From Chloroflexota bacterium (GTDB taxonomy: Bacteria > Chloroflexota > Dormibacteria > Dormibacterales > Dormibacteraceae), in assembly GCA_005887685.1 (NCBI GenBank), contig VBHJ01000147.1, forward strand, positions 1-40,178: a stretch of 40,178 bases of DNA, read 5' to 3'. The notes beneath the pieces are model-generated. The model made no database searches. It was given only the letters and a program-made list of their open reading frames with translations, and was not told the origin of the DNA. The translations under genes were made by a program, and so were the position numbers. This document shows positions 6,703-14,508 of the stretch, piece after piece (the first letter of the stretch is position 1; the number at the start of each line of letters is the position of its first letter).

Positions 6703-9345
6703 TTATCGGCCGTGGCACCGCTTGTATTTCTTCCCCGATCCGCACCAGCACGGATCGTTGCGGCCGATTTTATGTTGCGTGCCGCCCGCGGCGTCGGCAT
6801 TGCCTGAGGCGACCGCCGCTCCCACCGGAGTCGCGCGCCGCTGCTGCGGTGCGGCCCTGCGACCGGCCCCGTTTGCCCCGTCCGGCTCCCCTGGTCCGCT
6901 TTCCGTCATCTGGCGCACGATCGGCGTCGGAGGCGGCGGCGGAGCCGGCGCAACCCTGTAGATCAACGAAACGATCGAGCTCTGGATGCGCTCGCGCAGC
7001 TCGTTGAACATCTCGAACGCCTCGTTCTTGTACTCGACCAACGGGTCGCGTTGGCCGTAAGCACGGAGCCCGATGCCCTCGCGGAACTGCTCCATCTGCG
7101 TCAGGTACTCCATCCACTGCCAGTCGATCGTCTGCAGCATCACGCTCCGCTCGACGACCGGCATCAGCTCGGCACCCATCTCTTCCACCTTTCGGTCGTA
7201 CGCCTCCTCGGCGGACGCGTAAAGGTGCTCGACAAGGCCCTCAGGGCCCTTGTGCAGCGCCTCCTCGGGAATCTCAGACCCAGGGGCGATCGGCAGATAG
7301 GTGGACAGGTACTTGACCAGGCCCTCGAGGTCCCAGTTTTCGTAATGCCGGCTCTGGCAGTGCTGGTCGACGCCCTTCGTGATGAGCTCGCGCACATAGC
7401 CCAGGATGTTGTCGCGCGTGTCGGCGCCCTCGAGGACCTTCCGTCTCTCCTCGTAGACGATCTGGCGCTGCTTGTTCATGACGTCGTCGTACTCGACGAC
7501 GTGCTTGCGGGAGTCGAAGTGCATGCCCTCGACCTTCTTCTGGGCACTCGCGATCGAGCCTGCGACCCATGGGTGCTCGATGGGTTCCACCTCGAGGCTG
7601 TCCATCAAGCGTCCGATGCGGTCGGCGGCTGGGCCGAAGATCTTCATCAGGTCGTCTTCCAACGAGATGAAGAAGCGGCTCGAGCCGGGATCGCCCTGGC
7701 GGCCGGCGCGACCGCGAAGCTGGTTGTCGATGCGACGGCTCTCATGCCGCTCCGTCCCGATGATGTGCAGCCCACCAACGTCCGTCACACCCGAACCCAG
7801 CACGATGTCCGTCCCTCGACCGGCCATGTTGGTGGCGATCGTGATCCCGTTCGCCTGGCCCGCTTCGGCGACGACCGCCGCCTCGCGCTCGTGCTGCTTG
7901 GCGTTGAGCACGTTGTGCTTCAAGCCGCGGCGCTCGAGCATCTTGGCAAGCCGCTCTGACTTCTCCACCGAAACCGTGCCGACCAGGACTGGACGACCAA
8001 GCTTGTTCATCTCGACGATCTCGTCGATCACAGCCTCGAACTTCGACTTCTCGGTCTTGTAGATCACGTCGGCGTTGTCGTCTCGCACCATCGGGTGGTG
8101 CGTCGGGATGACCACGACGTCGAGGCCGTAGATCTTGTGGAATTCTTCGGCCTCGGTCACCGCAGTGCCGGTCATGCCGGCCAGCTTGTCGTACTGGCGG
8201 AAGTAGTTCTGGACCGTGATGGTCGCGATCGTCTTCTGCTCCTGCTGCACCTTGACGCCTTCTTTGGCCTCGACCGCCTGGTGCAGTCCGTCGGACCAGC
8301 GCCGGCCCGGCATGGTGCGCCCCGTGAACTCGTCGACGATGACGACCTCCGCGTCCTTGACCAGGTAATCGCGGTCGCGCAGGAAGAGCGATTTGGCCTT
8401 GAGGGCCTGGTTGATCTGGTGCGCCTCGATCACGTTCTCGAGGTCGTAGATGTTCTTGATCCCGGTCCAGCGCTCCATCTTTGCGATGCCCGTCTCCGTC
8501 AGGGACGCTGACTTGTGTTTCAGGTCGACCTCGTAGTCCTCGCCTTCTGTGAGCCGCGCCGCCCAGCGCGCGTACTGGTAGTACTTGTCGGTGGACTCGT
8601 CCGACTGCCCCGAGATGATGTGCGGCGTTCGCGCCTCATCGATGAGGATGGAGTCGACCTCGTCGACGATGCCGTAGTTCAGCTCGCGCTGGCTGCATTG
8701 CGAAAGGTCGCGGGCCATGTTGTCACGCAGGTAGTCGAATGCAAGCTCGGAGTTGGTCGCGTACGTGATGTCCGCCGCGTACGCCTCCTTCTTGGTCACG
8801 GGACGGAGGTGCTGCAGGCGTGAATCGGGGTGAGTTTCGTCGAGGTACTCGGGGTCGTAGATATAGGTGGCGGTCGAGCCGACGTTGATGCCGACCGATA
8901 GTCCCAACAGGTGATAGATCGGACCCATCCATCCGGCGTCACGGCGTGCCAGGTAATCGTTGACGGTGACGAGGTGGACGCCCTTGCCCGCGAGAGCGTT
9001 GAGGTAGAGGGCAAGGCTCGCCACGAGCGTCTTGCCTTCACCGGTCTTCATCTCGGCGATCTTTCCCTGGTGCAGAACGATGCCGCCCACGAGCTGTACG
9101 TCGAAATGGCGCAGGCCGATCGTGCGCCTGGCAGCCTCGCGGCAGATTGCAAAGGCGTCGATCAGCAGCTCGTCAAGGTCATGGCCCTCCACGGCCTTCG
9201 CCCGCAGCTCATCGGAACGAGCGCGCAGGCCGGCGTCGTCGAGCTCCTTTAGCTCCGGTTCGAGCGCATTGACCGCCTGCGCCACCGCGAGGTGGCGTTT
9301 GACTTCCCGCTCGTTCGGATCGAGCAGCTTGCTGAGGATGACCAC
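6703..9345 (-). CDS. secA: Preprotein translocase ATPase SecA
   Basis: This 880-residue motor drives unfolded preproteins through SecYEG. Nucleotide-binding domain 1 has Walker A TGEGKT (101-106) and the DEAD-like VDEVDS (227-232). The second domain holds VLVGTVSVEKSE and GRAGRQGDPGSSRF. The C-terminal tail is a complete SEC-C zinc finger with C866, C868, C877 and H878, used in many bacteria to bind SecB or lipids. A Pro-rich linker (APAPPPPPTP) precedes it. The start is GTG 9345 without a strong ribosome site. The gene sits between hpf and prfB, an order familiar from Actinobacteriota. A small inverted repeat separates it from hpf. Confidence 0.98.
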   Translation of the reverse strand: MVILSKLLDPNEREVKRHLAVAQAVNALEPELKELDDAGLRARSDELRAKAVEGHDLDELLIDAFAICREAARRTIGLRHFDVQLVGGIVLHQGKIAEMKTGEGKTLVASLALYLNALAGKGVHLVTVNDYLARRDAGWMGPIYHLLGLSVGINVGSTATYIYDPEYLDETHPDSRLQHLRPVTKKEAYAADITYATNSELAFDYLRDNMARDLSQCSQRELNYGIVDEVDSILIDEARTPHIISGQSDESTDKYYQYARWAARLTEGEDYEVDLKHKSASLTETGIAKMERWTGIKNIYDLENVIEAHQINQALKAKSLFLRDRDYLVKDAEVVIVDEFTGRTMPGRRWSDGLHQAVEAKEGVKVQQEQKTIATITVQNYFRQYDKLAGMTGTAVTEAEEFHKIYGLDVVVIPTHHPMVRDDNADVIYKTEKSKFEAVIDEIVEMNKLGRPVLVGTVSVEKSERLAKMLERRGLKHNVLNAKQHEREAAVVAEAGQANGITIATNMAGRGTDIVLGSGVTDVGGLHIIGTERHESRRIDNQLRGRAGRQGDPGSSRFFISLEDDLMKIFGPAADRIGRLMDSLEVEPIEHPWVAGSIASAQKKVEGMHFDSRKHVVEYDDVMNKQRQIVYEERRKVLEGADTRDNILGYVRELITKGVDQHCQSRHYENWDLEGLVKYLSTYLPIAPGSEIPEEALHKGPEGLVEHLYASAEEAYDRKVEEMGAELMPVVERSVMLQTIDWQWMEYLTQMEQFREGIGLRAYGQRDPLVEYKNEAFEMFNELRERIQSSIVSLIYRVAPAPPPPPTPIVRQMTESGPGEPDGANGAGRRAAPQQRRATPVGAAVASGNADAAGGTQHKIGRNDPCWCGSGKKYKRCHGR

Positions 9346-9355
9346 TGGAATAGAG

Positions 9356-9376
9356 GTTACCCGCCCGCGGGGTAAC
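9356..9376. repeat. Inverted repeat between hpf and secA
   Basis: GTTACCC (9356-9362) and GGGTAAC (9370-9376) form a perfect 7-bp stem with a 7-nt GC-rich loop in the 42-bp gap, 10 bp before the secA GTG on the transcript. No T-tract follows, so it is not a standard terminator. It could modulate secA translation or mRNA processing. Confidence 0.5.
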
Positions 9377-9387
9377 TGAACCCGCGG

Positions 9388-9939
9388 CTAGGGGATCACA
9401 GGTTCGATCACGGCCAGCGAGCCGTCGGCGCGCTTGACCATGATGTGGATCTCACCCGAGTCTTCGTCCAGGTAGACGAGGAAGGGCTGGCTGTCCGCCA
9501 GGAGCTCGGAGGAGGCCTCGGAGACCGACATTGGGCGCAGCTTGAGCCGCATGCGTTCAGGCTCGGGGGATCGCTCCTGGCCGCGGCGGGCGGGTTCGGC
9601 CGGCACGCGCACGGGCGACGCCTGCTGCTTGCGGCGGGTGACCTTTTCCTTGAAGGCCACCACCTGGCGGTCGATCTTGTCGAGGGCGAGGTCCAGGGCC
9701 GACTGCGGATCCGTACCGCGTTCGCGCGCGTACAGCACCGGTGTGCGGCGGCCATCGAGGTGGAGACTGATCCGGCAAACAGTGGTCGCCAGGCCGCTTC
9801 TCTTTCGCTCTTCGGAGAACTCCACCTCGGCGTCCAGCACCTTGCCGAAGTGGCGCTCGAGGCGGGTGAGCTTCCGCTGCGCCCCCTCACGCACCTCCTG
9901 CCCGAGACCGTCCGTGCGGTCGTGCAGGACGACCTTCAC
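9388..9939 (-). CDS. hpf: Long-form ribosome hibernation promoting factor
   Basis: This 183-residue protein has two parts. The N-terminal S30AE domain (about 1-95) binds the ribosome decoding centre, with KVVLHDRTDGL at the start and a DPQSALDLALDKIDRQV helix. A basic linker follows, then the C-terminal dimerisation domain (about 125-183) with SQPFLVYLDEDSGEIHIMVKR. Long HPFs pair two 70S ribosomes into inactive 100S dimers during starvation. The start is GTG 9939. A -10 box ends 6 bp before it, so the mRNA is probably leaderless. The frame stays open far upstream into the cpaF gene, but those residues are an out-of-frame reading of cpaF. Confidence 0.95.
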   Translation of the reverse strand: MKVVLHDRTDGLGQEVREGAQRKLTRLERHFGKVLDAEVEFSEERKRSGLATTVCRISLHLDGRRTPVLYARERGTDPQSALDLALDKIDRQVVAFKEKVTRRKQQASPVRVPAEPARRGQERSPEPERMRLKLRPMSVSEASSELLADSQPFLVYLDEDSGEIHIMVKRADGSLAVIEPVIP

Positions 9940-9945
9940 AACCCG

Positions 9946-9951
9946 AGTATA
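9946..9951 (-). promoter_or_regulatory. -10 box of hpf, predicting a leaderless mRNA
   Basis: TATACT on the minus strand is separated by exactly six bases from the GTG start at 9939, so transcription would begin on the start codon itself. The -35 region 17 bp upstream (TAGGCA) is weak. No Shine-Dalgarno sequence is present. Confidence 0.5.
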
Positions 9952-9971
9952 ACCCTGGCCTTCGGGACTGC

Positions 9972-11108
9972 CTAGCGGCTGGCCGGCTTGTATCCGGGAG
10001 GCGGCGGGAACAGAGCGGTGATCTCTTTCGGGAGCGGAATGCCCTGGTTGAACATGCGGTCCAGGATCTTCGGTCGCAGCCCTGTCGGCTTGAACTCCGC
10101 GATGACTTTGCCTTCCGGCGTGGCGCCTTTCTGGTCCATCACGAAGATGTCCTGCATCGTGATCACGTCCTGCTCCATGCCGACGATCTCGGAGATCGCG
10201 GTCACCTTGCGTGAGCCGTCGCGCAAGCGGCCGAGCTGGCAGATGAGGTTGATGGCGCCCGCAACCTGCTGGCGGATGGCGCGCACCGGAAGGTCGACGC
10301 CCGCCATCAGGACAAGCGTCTCGAGACGGGCGAGCGCGTCGCGCGGGCTGTTCGCGTGCAGGGTGGTCATCGAACCGTCGTGGCCGGTGTTCATGGCCTG
10401 GAGCATGTCCAGCGCCTCTCCCCCACGACACTCGCCGACCACGATGCGCTCGGGGCGCATGCGCAGCGAGTTGATGACCAGTCGCTGGATCGTGATCTCG
10501 CCCTCGCCGTTGATGTCCTTCGGCCGCGTCTCTAGGCGGCAGACGTGCTCCTGGTGCAGCTGAAGCTCGGCTGCGTCCTCGATCGTCACGATGCGGTCCT
10601 CGACCGGGATGAATCCGGACAGCACGTTGAGGAACGTGGTCTTTCCGGTGCCGGTCCCACCCGAGACGATGATGTTGGCCTTGGACAGAACGGCGGCCTT
10701 GAGAAATCCAAAACCGGCCTCGTTGCACGTGCCGAAACGGATGAGATCTTCGACCTGGTAGGGGTCGCGAGAGAACTTGCGGATGGTGAGCAGCGGGCCG
10801 TTCAAGGCCAGGGGCCTGATCACGGCGTTGACACGAGAGCCGTCCGCCAGACGCGCGTCGCAAAGGGGTGAGTGTTCGTCGATGCGCCGGCCGACGGTCC
10901 GGACGATGAACTGGATGACGTTGAGGAGCTGGTCCTCGTCGACGAACTTGATGTTCGTGAGCACAACCTTGCCGGCCATTTCGACGTAGACATGGTCGTT
11001 GCCGTTGACCATGACCTCGGTTACGCGGTCGTCGCGGATCAGAGGCTCGATCGGCCCGAGCTGCTGGTAGTACTCATCGATGTTGATACCTGGGATCCGG
11101 ACTGCCAT
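9972..11108 (-). CDS. CpaF/TadA-family secretion ATPase, stand-alone copy
   Basis: This 378-residue type II/IV secretion ATPase hydrolyses ATP to drive assembly of Tad/Flp pili or a related secretion machine. Walker A is GGTGTGKT (150-157). The Walker B and His-box region is IVVGECRGGEALDMLQAMNTGHDGS split by usual spacing, followed by TTLHANSPRDALARLETLV. The N-terminal domain is short and begins AVRIPGINIDEYYQ, lacking the Pro-rich extension of the second copy at 15510-16994. A strong GGGGAGG precedes the ATG at 11108. It is placed between comF and hpf, about 2.4 kb from the tad operon and separated from it by unrelated genes. Whether it serves the same pilus or another substrate is open. 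Confidence 0.9.
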   Translation of the reverse strand: MAVRIPGINIDEYYQQLGPIEPLIRDDRVTEVMVNGNDHVYVEMAGKVVLTNIKFVDEDQLLNVIQFIVRTVGRRIDEHSPLCDARLADGSRVNAVIRPLALNGPLLTIRKFSRDPYQVEDLIRFGTCNEAGFGFLKAAVLSKANIIVSGGTGTGKTTFLNVLSGFIPVEDRIVTIEDAAELQLHQEHVCRLETRPKDINGEGEITIQRLVINSLRMRPERIVVGECRGGEALDMLQAMNTGHDGSMTTLHANSPRDALARLETLVLMAGVDLPVRAIRQQVAGAINLICQLGRLRDGSRKVTAISEIVGMEQDVITMQDIFVMDQKGATPEGKVIAEFKPTGLRPKILDRMFNQGIPLPKEITALFPPPPGYKPASR

Positions 11109-11149
11109 TCGGCTAGCCTCCCCTCGCGAGTTGATAAACCGATCGCCAA

Positions 11150-11827
11150 CTATACATTCACGCGCGCGACTGAGACCCCTGTTACAGGCCCCGATCCGGC
11201 CGCGCGCAGCGCGCTTGCGCAGGCGTCCAGGGTGGCTCCGGTCGTGGCGACGTCATCGACCAACAAGATCGATTCGGCTTCAATTGCGCCGCCTTTCCAC
11301 ACAAACGCGCCCGCGACGTTCTCGAAGCGTCGCTTTCGGTCTTGGCCGACCTGCGGCGGGGTCGGACGCGTACGCACGAGTACGCCCGCGGGCGAGCCGA
11401 GGGCGAGGCGCCTGCGCAGCTCGCGGGCCAGCAGCTCGGCCTGGTTGAAGCCGCGCTGCCCGAGGCGTTGCGGATGCAGCGGGACGGAGACCACCCATGG
11501 AGCCGACACGCCTTCGACGGCGAGCCGCTCGGCGATCAGCAGGGCCAGCGGAACCGCCAGGCGGCGCCAGCCCTCGTACTTGAACCGGTGCACGGCCCGC
11601 TCGATGGGCCCCTCGTAGGCGACGGCGGAGCGCAAACGGCTCAACGATTTGAGGCGCGCGCGGCAGCCGCATTCCCTACGCGCCGACGGCAGCTCGACGC
11701 CGCAGCGCCGGCACAGCGGCTCTTCGAGGTGGCGGATTCTGGCCCGGCAACCCCCGCACAGCCAGGATCCGATCCTGCGACAGCCTCCGCAGCGTGGCGG
11801 CAGCAGAAAGTCCAGGACGTGCACCAC
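11150..11827 (-). CDS. comF: ComF-family phosphoribosyltransferase-like protein
   Basis: This 225-residue protein has the ComF layout. An N-terminal double zinc finger starts LLPPRCGGCRRIGSWLCGGC and continues with CRRCG. A phosphoribosyltransferase fold follows, with the PRPP-binding motif ILLVDDVATTGATLDA near residue 190 and the upstream QRGFNQAELLA. ComF proteins support DNA uptake in competent bacteria; the enzymatic role is uncertain. The start is GTG 11827, directly followed by a second GTG. A TTGACA lies at 11849-11844 upstream but no matching -10 is seen. Adjacency to hpf and secA is typical of Actinobacteriota and relatives. Tad pili next to comF would be consistent with a DNA-uptake role, but no comEA or comEC is in the window. 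Confidence 0.9.
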   Translation of the reverse strand: MVHVLDFLLPPRCGGCRRIGSWLCGGCRARIRHLEEPLCRRCGVELPSARRECGCRARLKSLSRLRSAVAYEGPIERAVHRFKYEGWRRLAVPLALLIAERLAVEGVSAPWVVSVPLHPQRLGQRGFNQAELLARELRRRLALGSPAGVLVRTRPTPPQVGQDRKRRFENVAGAFVWKGGAIEAESILLVDDVATTGATLDACASALRAAGSGPVTGVSVARVNV

Positions 11828-11871
11828 TCCAACGTATCGAGGCTGTCAACACCTTCTTAACGGGTGCGGAT

Positions 11872-11907
11872 CAGCCCCTCCGGCCCTCCTCCCCATGAAT
11901 GGGGAGG
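11872..11907 (-). repeat. Palindromic dispersed repeat, short copy
   Basis: On the minus strand CCTCCCCAT and ATGGGGAGG form a 9-bp stem around two bases, followed by a GC spacer and CGGAGGGGCTG. The same hairpin and the same CGGAGGGGCTG tail recur at 27307-27353 in the other orientation, where a second hairpin lies between them. This copy appears to have lost that second hairpin. It lies in the gap between the DUF192 gene and comF. Confidence 0.75.
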
Positions 11908-11915
11908 TGACTTAT

Positions 11916-12266
11916 TTATTGGATGATGATCTGGTCGCCCTTCTGTAGGTCGATCTCCGATGTGGATCCTGGCGGCAGCTCTAGCACGCTTTGCGCTCCC
12001 AGCGACCAACCCAGCCCGTACCAGGCGGGAAGCTTTCGGTAGACCTTCGTCACGCGCTCCCTTCCGTCCAGGAACACGGCATCGATCGCGAACCTCATGA
12101 ACATCATGTGGATGCTGCTGCACGGATTGATCCACATCCCGCGTCCTGGAGCGAGCGTTGCCCGAAACATCAATCCGATTCCGCGCCCGAACATGTTGCG
12201 CGGCATCTCGAGACTCTCGGCCAGGACTTTCCCGCTCCTCTCGTGCACCGCTCGCCGGCCTTGCAT
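11916..12266 (-). CDS. DUF192 family protein
   Basis: This 116-residue single-domain protein carries the DUF192 hallmarks. These are AESLEMPRNMFGRGIGLMFR, then the conserved GMWINPC followed by MMFMRFAIDAVFLD, and a C-terminal VLELPPGST with GDQI. Family members are small beta-barrel proteins, often secreted in other lineages; no signal peptide is seen here. The biochemical role is unknown. It starts at ATG 12266, 29 bp from the divergent alpha/beta hydrolase, and is followed by a palindromic repeat. Confidence 0.88.
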   Translation of the reverse strand: MQGRRAVHERSGKVLAESLEMPRNMFGRGIGLMFRATLAPGRGMWINPCSSIHMMFMRFAIDAVFLDGRERVTKVYRKLPAWYGLGWSLGAQSVLELPPGSTSEIDLQKGDQIIIQ

Positions 12267-12295
12267 TGCGATCCGATAGGTTAGTCCGCAAGCCG

Positions 12296-13042
12296 ATGGA
12301 TTTCGACAGCGATGGCGTACGTCTGCACTACGAGGTCAACGGCCCTGAGCACGGAACCCCGATCGTGCTGGTGCATGGCTTCGCGTCCGACTACCGGCTC
12401 AACTGGGTCGGCACGCGATGGCAGGAGACGCTGACCAATGCGGGCTTGAAGGTCATCGGCCTCGACTGCCGTGGCCACGGCCACAGCGACAAGCCCCATG
12501 ACGAGGCGGCATACGCGGTCGACATCATGGCCGGAGACATCGTTCGCCTCCTCGACCATCTCAACGTGCCGGCAGTTGCGTATCTCGGGTACTCGATGGG
12601 AGGGCGCATCGGGCTCGAGGTCGTGCTCGATCACCCCGACCGCATCACACGCGCGGTGCTGGGAGGCGTGGGAGCGGCCGGAGCCATGGACCGCGCCGAA
12701 CAGATCGCGGACGCATTTCGAAAGGGCGAGCCCACGGACGATCCCGTGGCGCAGACGTTTTATCGCTTCGCCTCTGCCCGTCCGGACAATGACCTGATCG
12801 CGCTTGCCGCCTGCATCAGCGGCCTGAGACCAGAGCGGCACCCGGAACGCCTGGCGAAGATTCGCACCCCGATCCTGGTCGTCGTCGGCGACCGTGACGA
12901 TATCGCGCGCGGCGCGGGTGAGCTGATCGAGCTGATTCCAAGCGCGCGCCTGGTCACGATCGCCGGGCGCGACCACATGAGCGCGGTACCGGCGCGCGAG
13001 TTCAAGCAGGCGGCGCTTGACTTCCTGACTGCCGAGGACTAG
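12296..13042 (+). CDS. Alpha/beta-fold hydrolase
   Basis: This 248-residue cytoplasmic hydrolase has the whole catalytic set. The oxyanion segment is VLVHGFASD (about 25-32), the nucleophile elbow is GYSMGG with Ser100, an acid lies in GDRDD (about 198-202, probably D201) and His227 lies in GRDHMSAV. The cap region is short. The substrate cannot be predicted; related proteins hydrolyse esters, lactones or C-C bonds. I start it at ATG 12296, as the 46 residues encoded upstream to 12158 are low-complexity Arg/Ser-rich and run antisense to the DUF192 gene. It converges on the DUF421 gene, and the two stop codons share a CTAG. Confidence 0.9.
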   Translation: MDFDSDGVRLHYEVNGPEHGTPIVLVHGFASDYRLNWVGTRWQETLTNAGLKVIGLDCRGHGHSDKPHDEAAYAVDIMAGDIVRLLDHLNVPAVAYLGYSMGGRIGLEVVLDHPDRITRAVLGGVGAAGAMDRAEQIADAFRKGEPTDDPVAQTFYRFASARPDNDLIALAACISGLRPERHPERLAKIRTPILVVVGDRDDIARGAGELIELIPSARLVTIAGRDHMSAVPAREFKQAALDFLTAED

Positions 13043-13545
13043 TTCGGACGGCGGAGGAAGCGGACCCTGCGCCTGCTCTTGCGGGCGGTTGCATCGGCCG
13101 TCGGCACGATCGAGATCGTTCCGTCAGGCTCGAGGACACCGAGCTGCACGTCCTTGAGATCCTCGATTCCGTGCTCGCGGATCGCCATCTCGGCCTCGTC
13201 GGGGGTCACCCCTTCTCGCTTCAACGCTTCGGGAATGAACTTGCCGTTCTTGATGATCACCGAGGGCGATCCGCTGAAAAGCTCGTGCCAACGAGGCACG
13301 CGGTCAAGGCGGCCGATGAGGAAATTCATTCCGACCAGCGCGACGATCAAGATCAGGCCGCCGAGCACAGAGGTGTCGGGTCCGGTCATCGAGGGCTGCA
13401 GGGCGTTCGCGACGAGCAGGATGAACACGAGGTCGTAGAGCGTGAACTGCCCGATCTCGCGCTTGCCGAAGATCCGGAGCGCGACCAGCAGCCCCGCGTA
13501 GGTCACGACGCCGCGAAGCACAAGCTCCCACCAGCTGACCGACAA
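13039..13545 (-). CDS. DUF421 (YetF-like) membrane protein
   Basis: This 168-residue protein has three predicted membrane helices in the first 80 residues (around 8-26, 36-53, 59-77). A cytoplasmic domain follows with the DUF421 signatures GKREIGQFTLYDLVFILL, SGSPSVIIKNGKFIPEAL and REHGIEDLKDVQLGVLEPDGTISI. B. subtilis members (YetF, YdfS and others) are linked to spore germination and redox-related membrane functions, but no activity is firmly assigned. The start is a TTG at 13545; no clear Shine-Dalgarno is visible. It may be the end of the tad operon transcript or independent. Confidence 0.88.
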   Translation of the reverse strand: MSVSWWELVLRGVVTYAGLLVALRIFGKREIGQFTLYDLVFILLVANALQPSMTGPDTSVLGGLILIVALVGMNFLIGRLDRVPRWHELFSGSPSVIIKNGKFIPEALKREGVTPDEAEMAIREHGIEDLKDVQLGVLEPDGTISIVPTADATARKSRRRVRFLRRPN

Positions 13546-13585
13546 AGTCAGCGCCGCTGGGAGCGCTAGAAGCGTCCGGGTTACC

Positions 13586-14506
13586 TCAGCGCGGCCGTAG
13601 AAGGATCAGCACGGCGGGTCCGAGCAGCACGATCCAAAGGGTCGGGAAGATGCAGCCGACCATCGGGAGCATCATCTTCAGGGTCGCCTGGGCGCCCTTT
13701 TCCTGGGCCCGCTGGCGCCGCTTGCGCCGCATCTCGTCGGCCTGGATGCGCAGGATCTTGCCGATCCCGGTGCCGAACTGCTCGGACTGGATCACGGCCT
13801 GGATGAAGTTGTGGAGGTCTTCCACCCCGCTGTTCCTGCCCATCTCGTCCAGCGCCTCGAGGCGCGGGCGGCCGAGGCTGACCTCGCGCAGGGCCTTGGA
13901 GAGGAGGTCGGAGAGCGCGTTGCGGTATTTGTCGGTGACGCGGGCCAGCGAGGCGTCGAAACCAAGGCCGGCGTCGACGCAGATCACGAGCAGGTCGAGC
14001 GCGTCGGGCAGACCCTTCTGAATCTCGTTGCGGCGGGCGTCGACTTTTTGCTTGAGCCAGAGAACTGGCAGGTAGTAGCCGAAGATGGCACCGGCGACGG
14101 CCGAGATGACCAGGTAGACCAGGTTGCCGAAGAGCAGGCCAACGAGCAGGCCCAGCGCGGCCAGGACAGCGGCTGCGACGAGACGTACGGCGACGAAGTC
14201 TTCAGGCGTCAGGTTGCCGGGCCGGCCCGCCAGCTCGAGCCGGTTCAGCACGTCCTGTCTCGCCTTCTGCGGCGTGGAGCGCGAGAGCAGCGAGCCCAGC
14301 CTCTCGATCGCGGGCCGCAACACACGCTCGCTGAACGGACGCTGCAGCTCGATCTCCTCCACCGTCAGCTGCTTCTCACCGCCGTAGACGGAAAGTCGCT
14401 GCTGCACCATCTGGGCGGTGTTGGTGGACGGGGTGCGCGAGAGGCCGATGAAGATCATCAGCACGCCGACTGCGACGACCAGGCCGAGGAGCATTGTGGT
14501 TCCCAT
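13586..14506 (-). CDS. tadC: Tad pilus inner-membrane platform protein TadC
   Basis: This 306-residue type II secretion F-domain protein has helices at the N-terminus (about 4-20), in the middle (about 105-150, two helices) and at the C-terminus (about 280-303). The T2SSF core includes LPDALDLLVICVDAGLGFD and SEQFGTGIGKILRIQADEMR, both typical of TadC. With TadB it forms the platform that the CpaF ATPase turns to assemble Flp pili. ATG 14506 lies 2 bp after the tadB stop and a GAGG overlaps that stop, so translation is coupled. The longer open frame to 14590 starts inside tadB and is not used. Confidence 0.93.
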   Translation of the reverse strand: MGTTMLLGLVVAVGVLMIFIGLSRTPSTNTAQMVQQRLSVYGGEKQLTVEEIELQRPFSERVLRPAIERLGSLLSRSTPQKARQDVLNRLELAGRPGNLTPEDFVAVRLVAAAVLAALGLLVGLLFGNLVYLVISAVAGAIFGYYLPVLWLKQKVDARRNEIQKGLPDALDLLVICVDAGLGFDASLARVTDKYRNALSDLLSKALREVSLGRPRLEALDEMGRNSGVEDLHNFIQAVIQSEQFGTGIGKILRIQADEMRRKRRQRAQEKGAQATLKMMLPMVGCIFPTLWIVLLGPAVLILLRPR

Positions 14507-14508
14507 CG

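Noticed and set aside
9388-10863. 491-residue minus-strand frame joining hpf to the region upstream
   Set aside because: The part upstream of 9939 is cpaF read out of frame. The conserved HPF N-terminus and a -10 box set the start at 9939.
11149-11154. TATAGT as -10 of the solo cpaF gene
   Set aside because: The hexamer is good, but no -35 match is seen and it lies at the comF stop. It is too weak to list as a promoter.
11822-11849. Promoter with TTGACA ahead of comF
   Set aside because: No -10-like hexamer lies 16-18 bp downstream; that position is already the start codon region.
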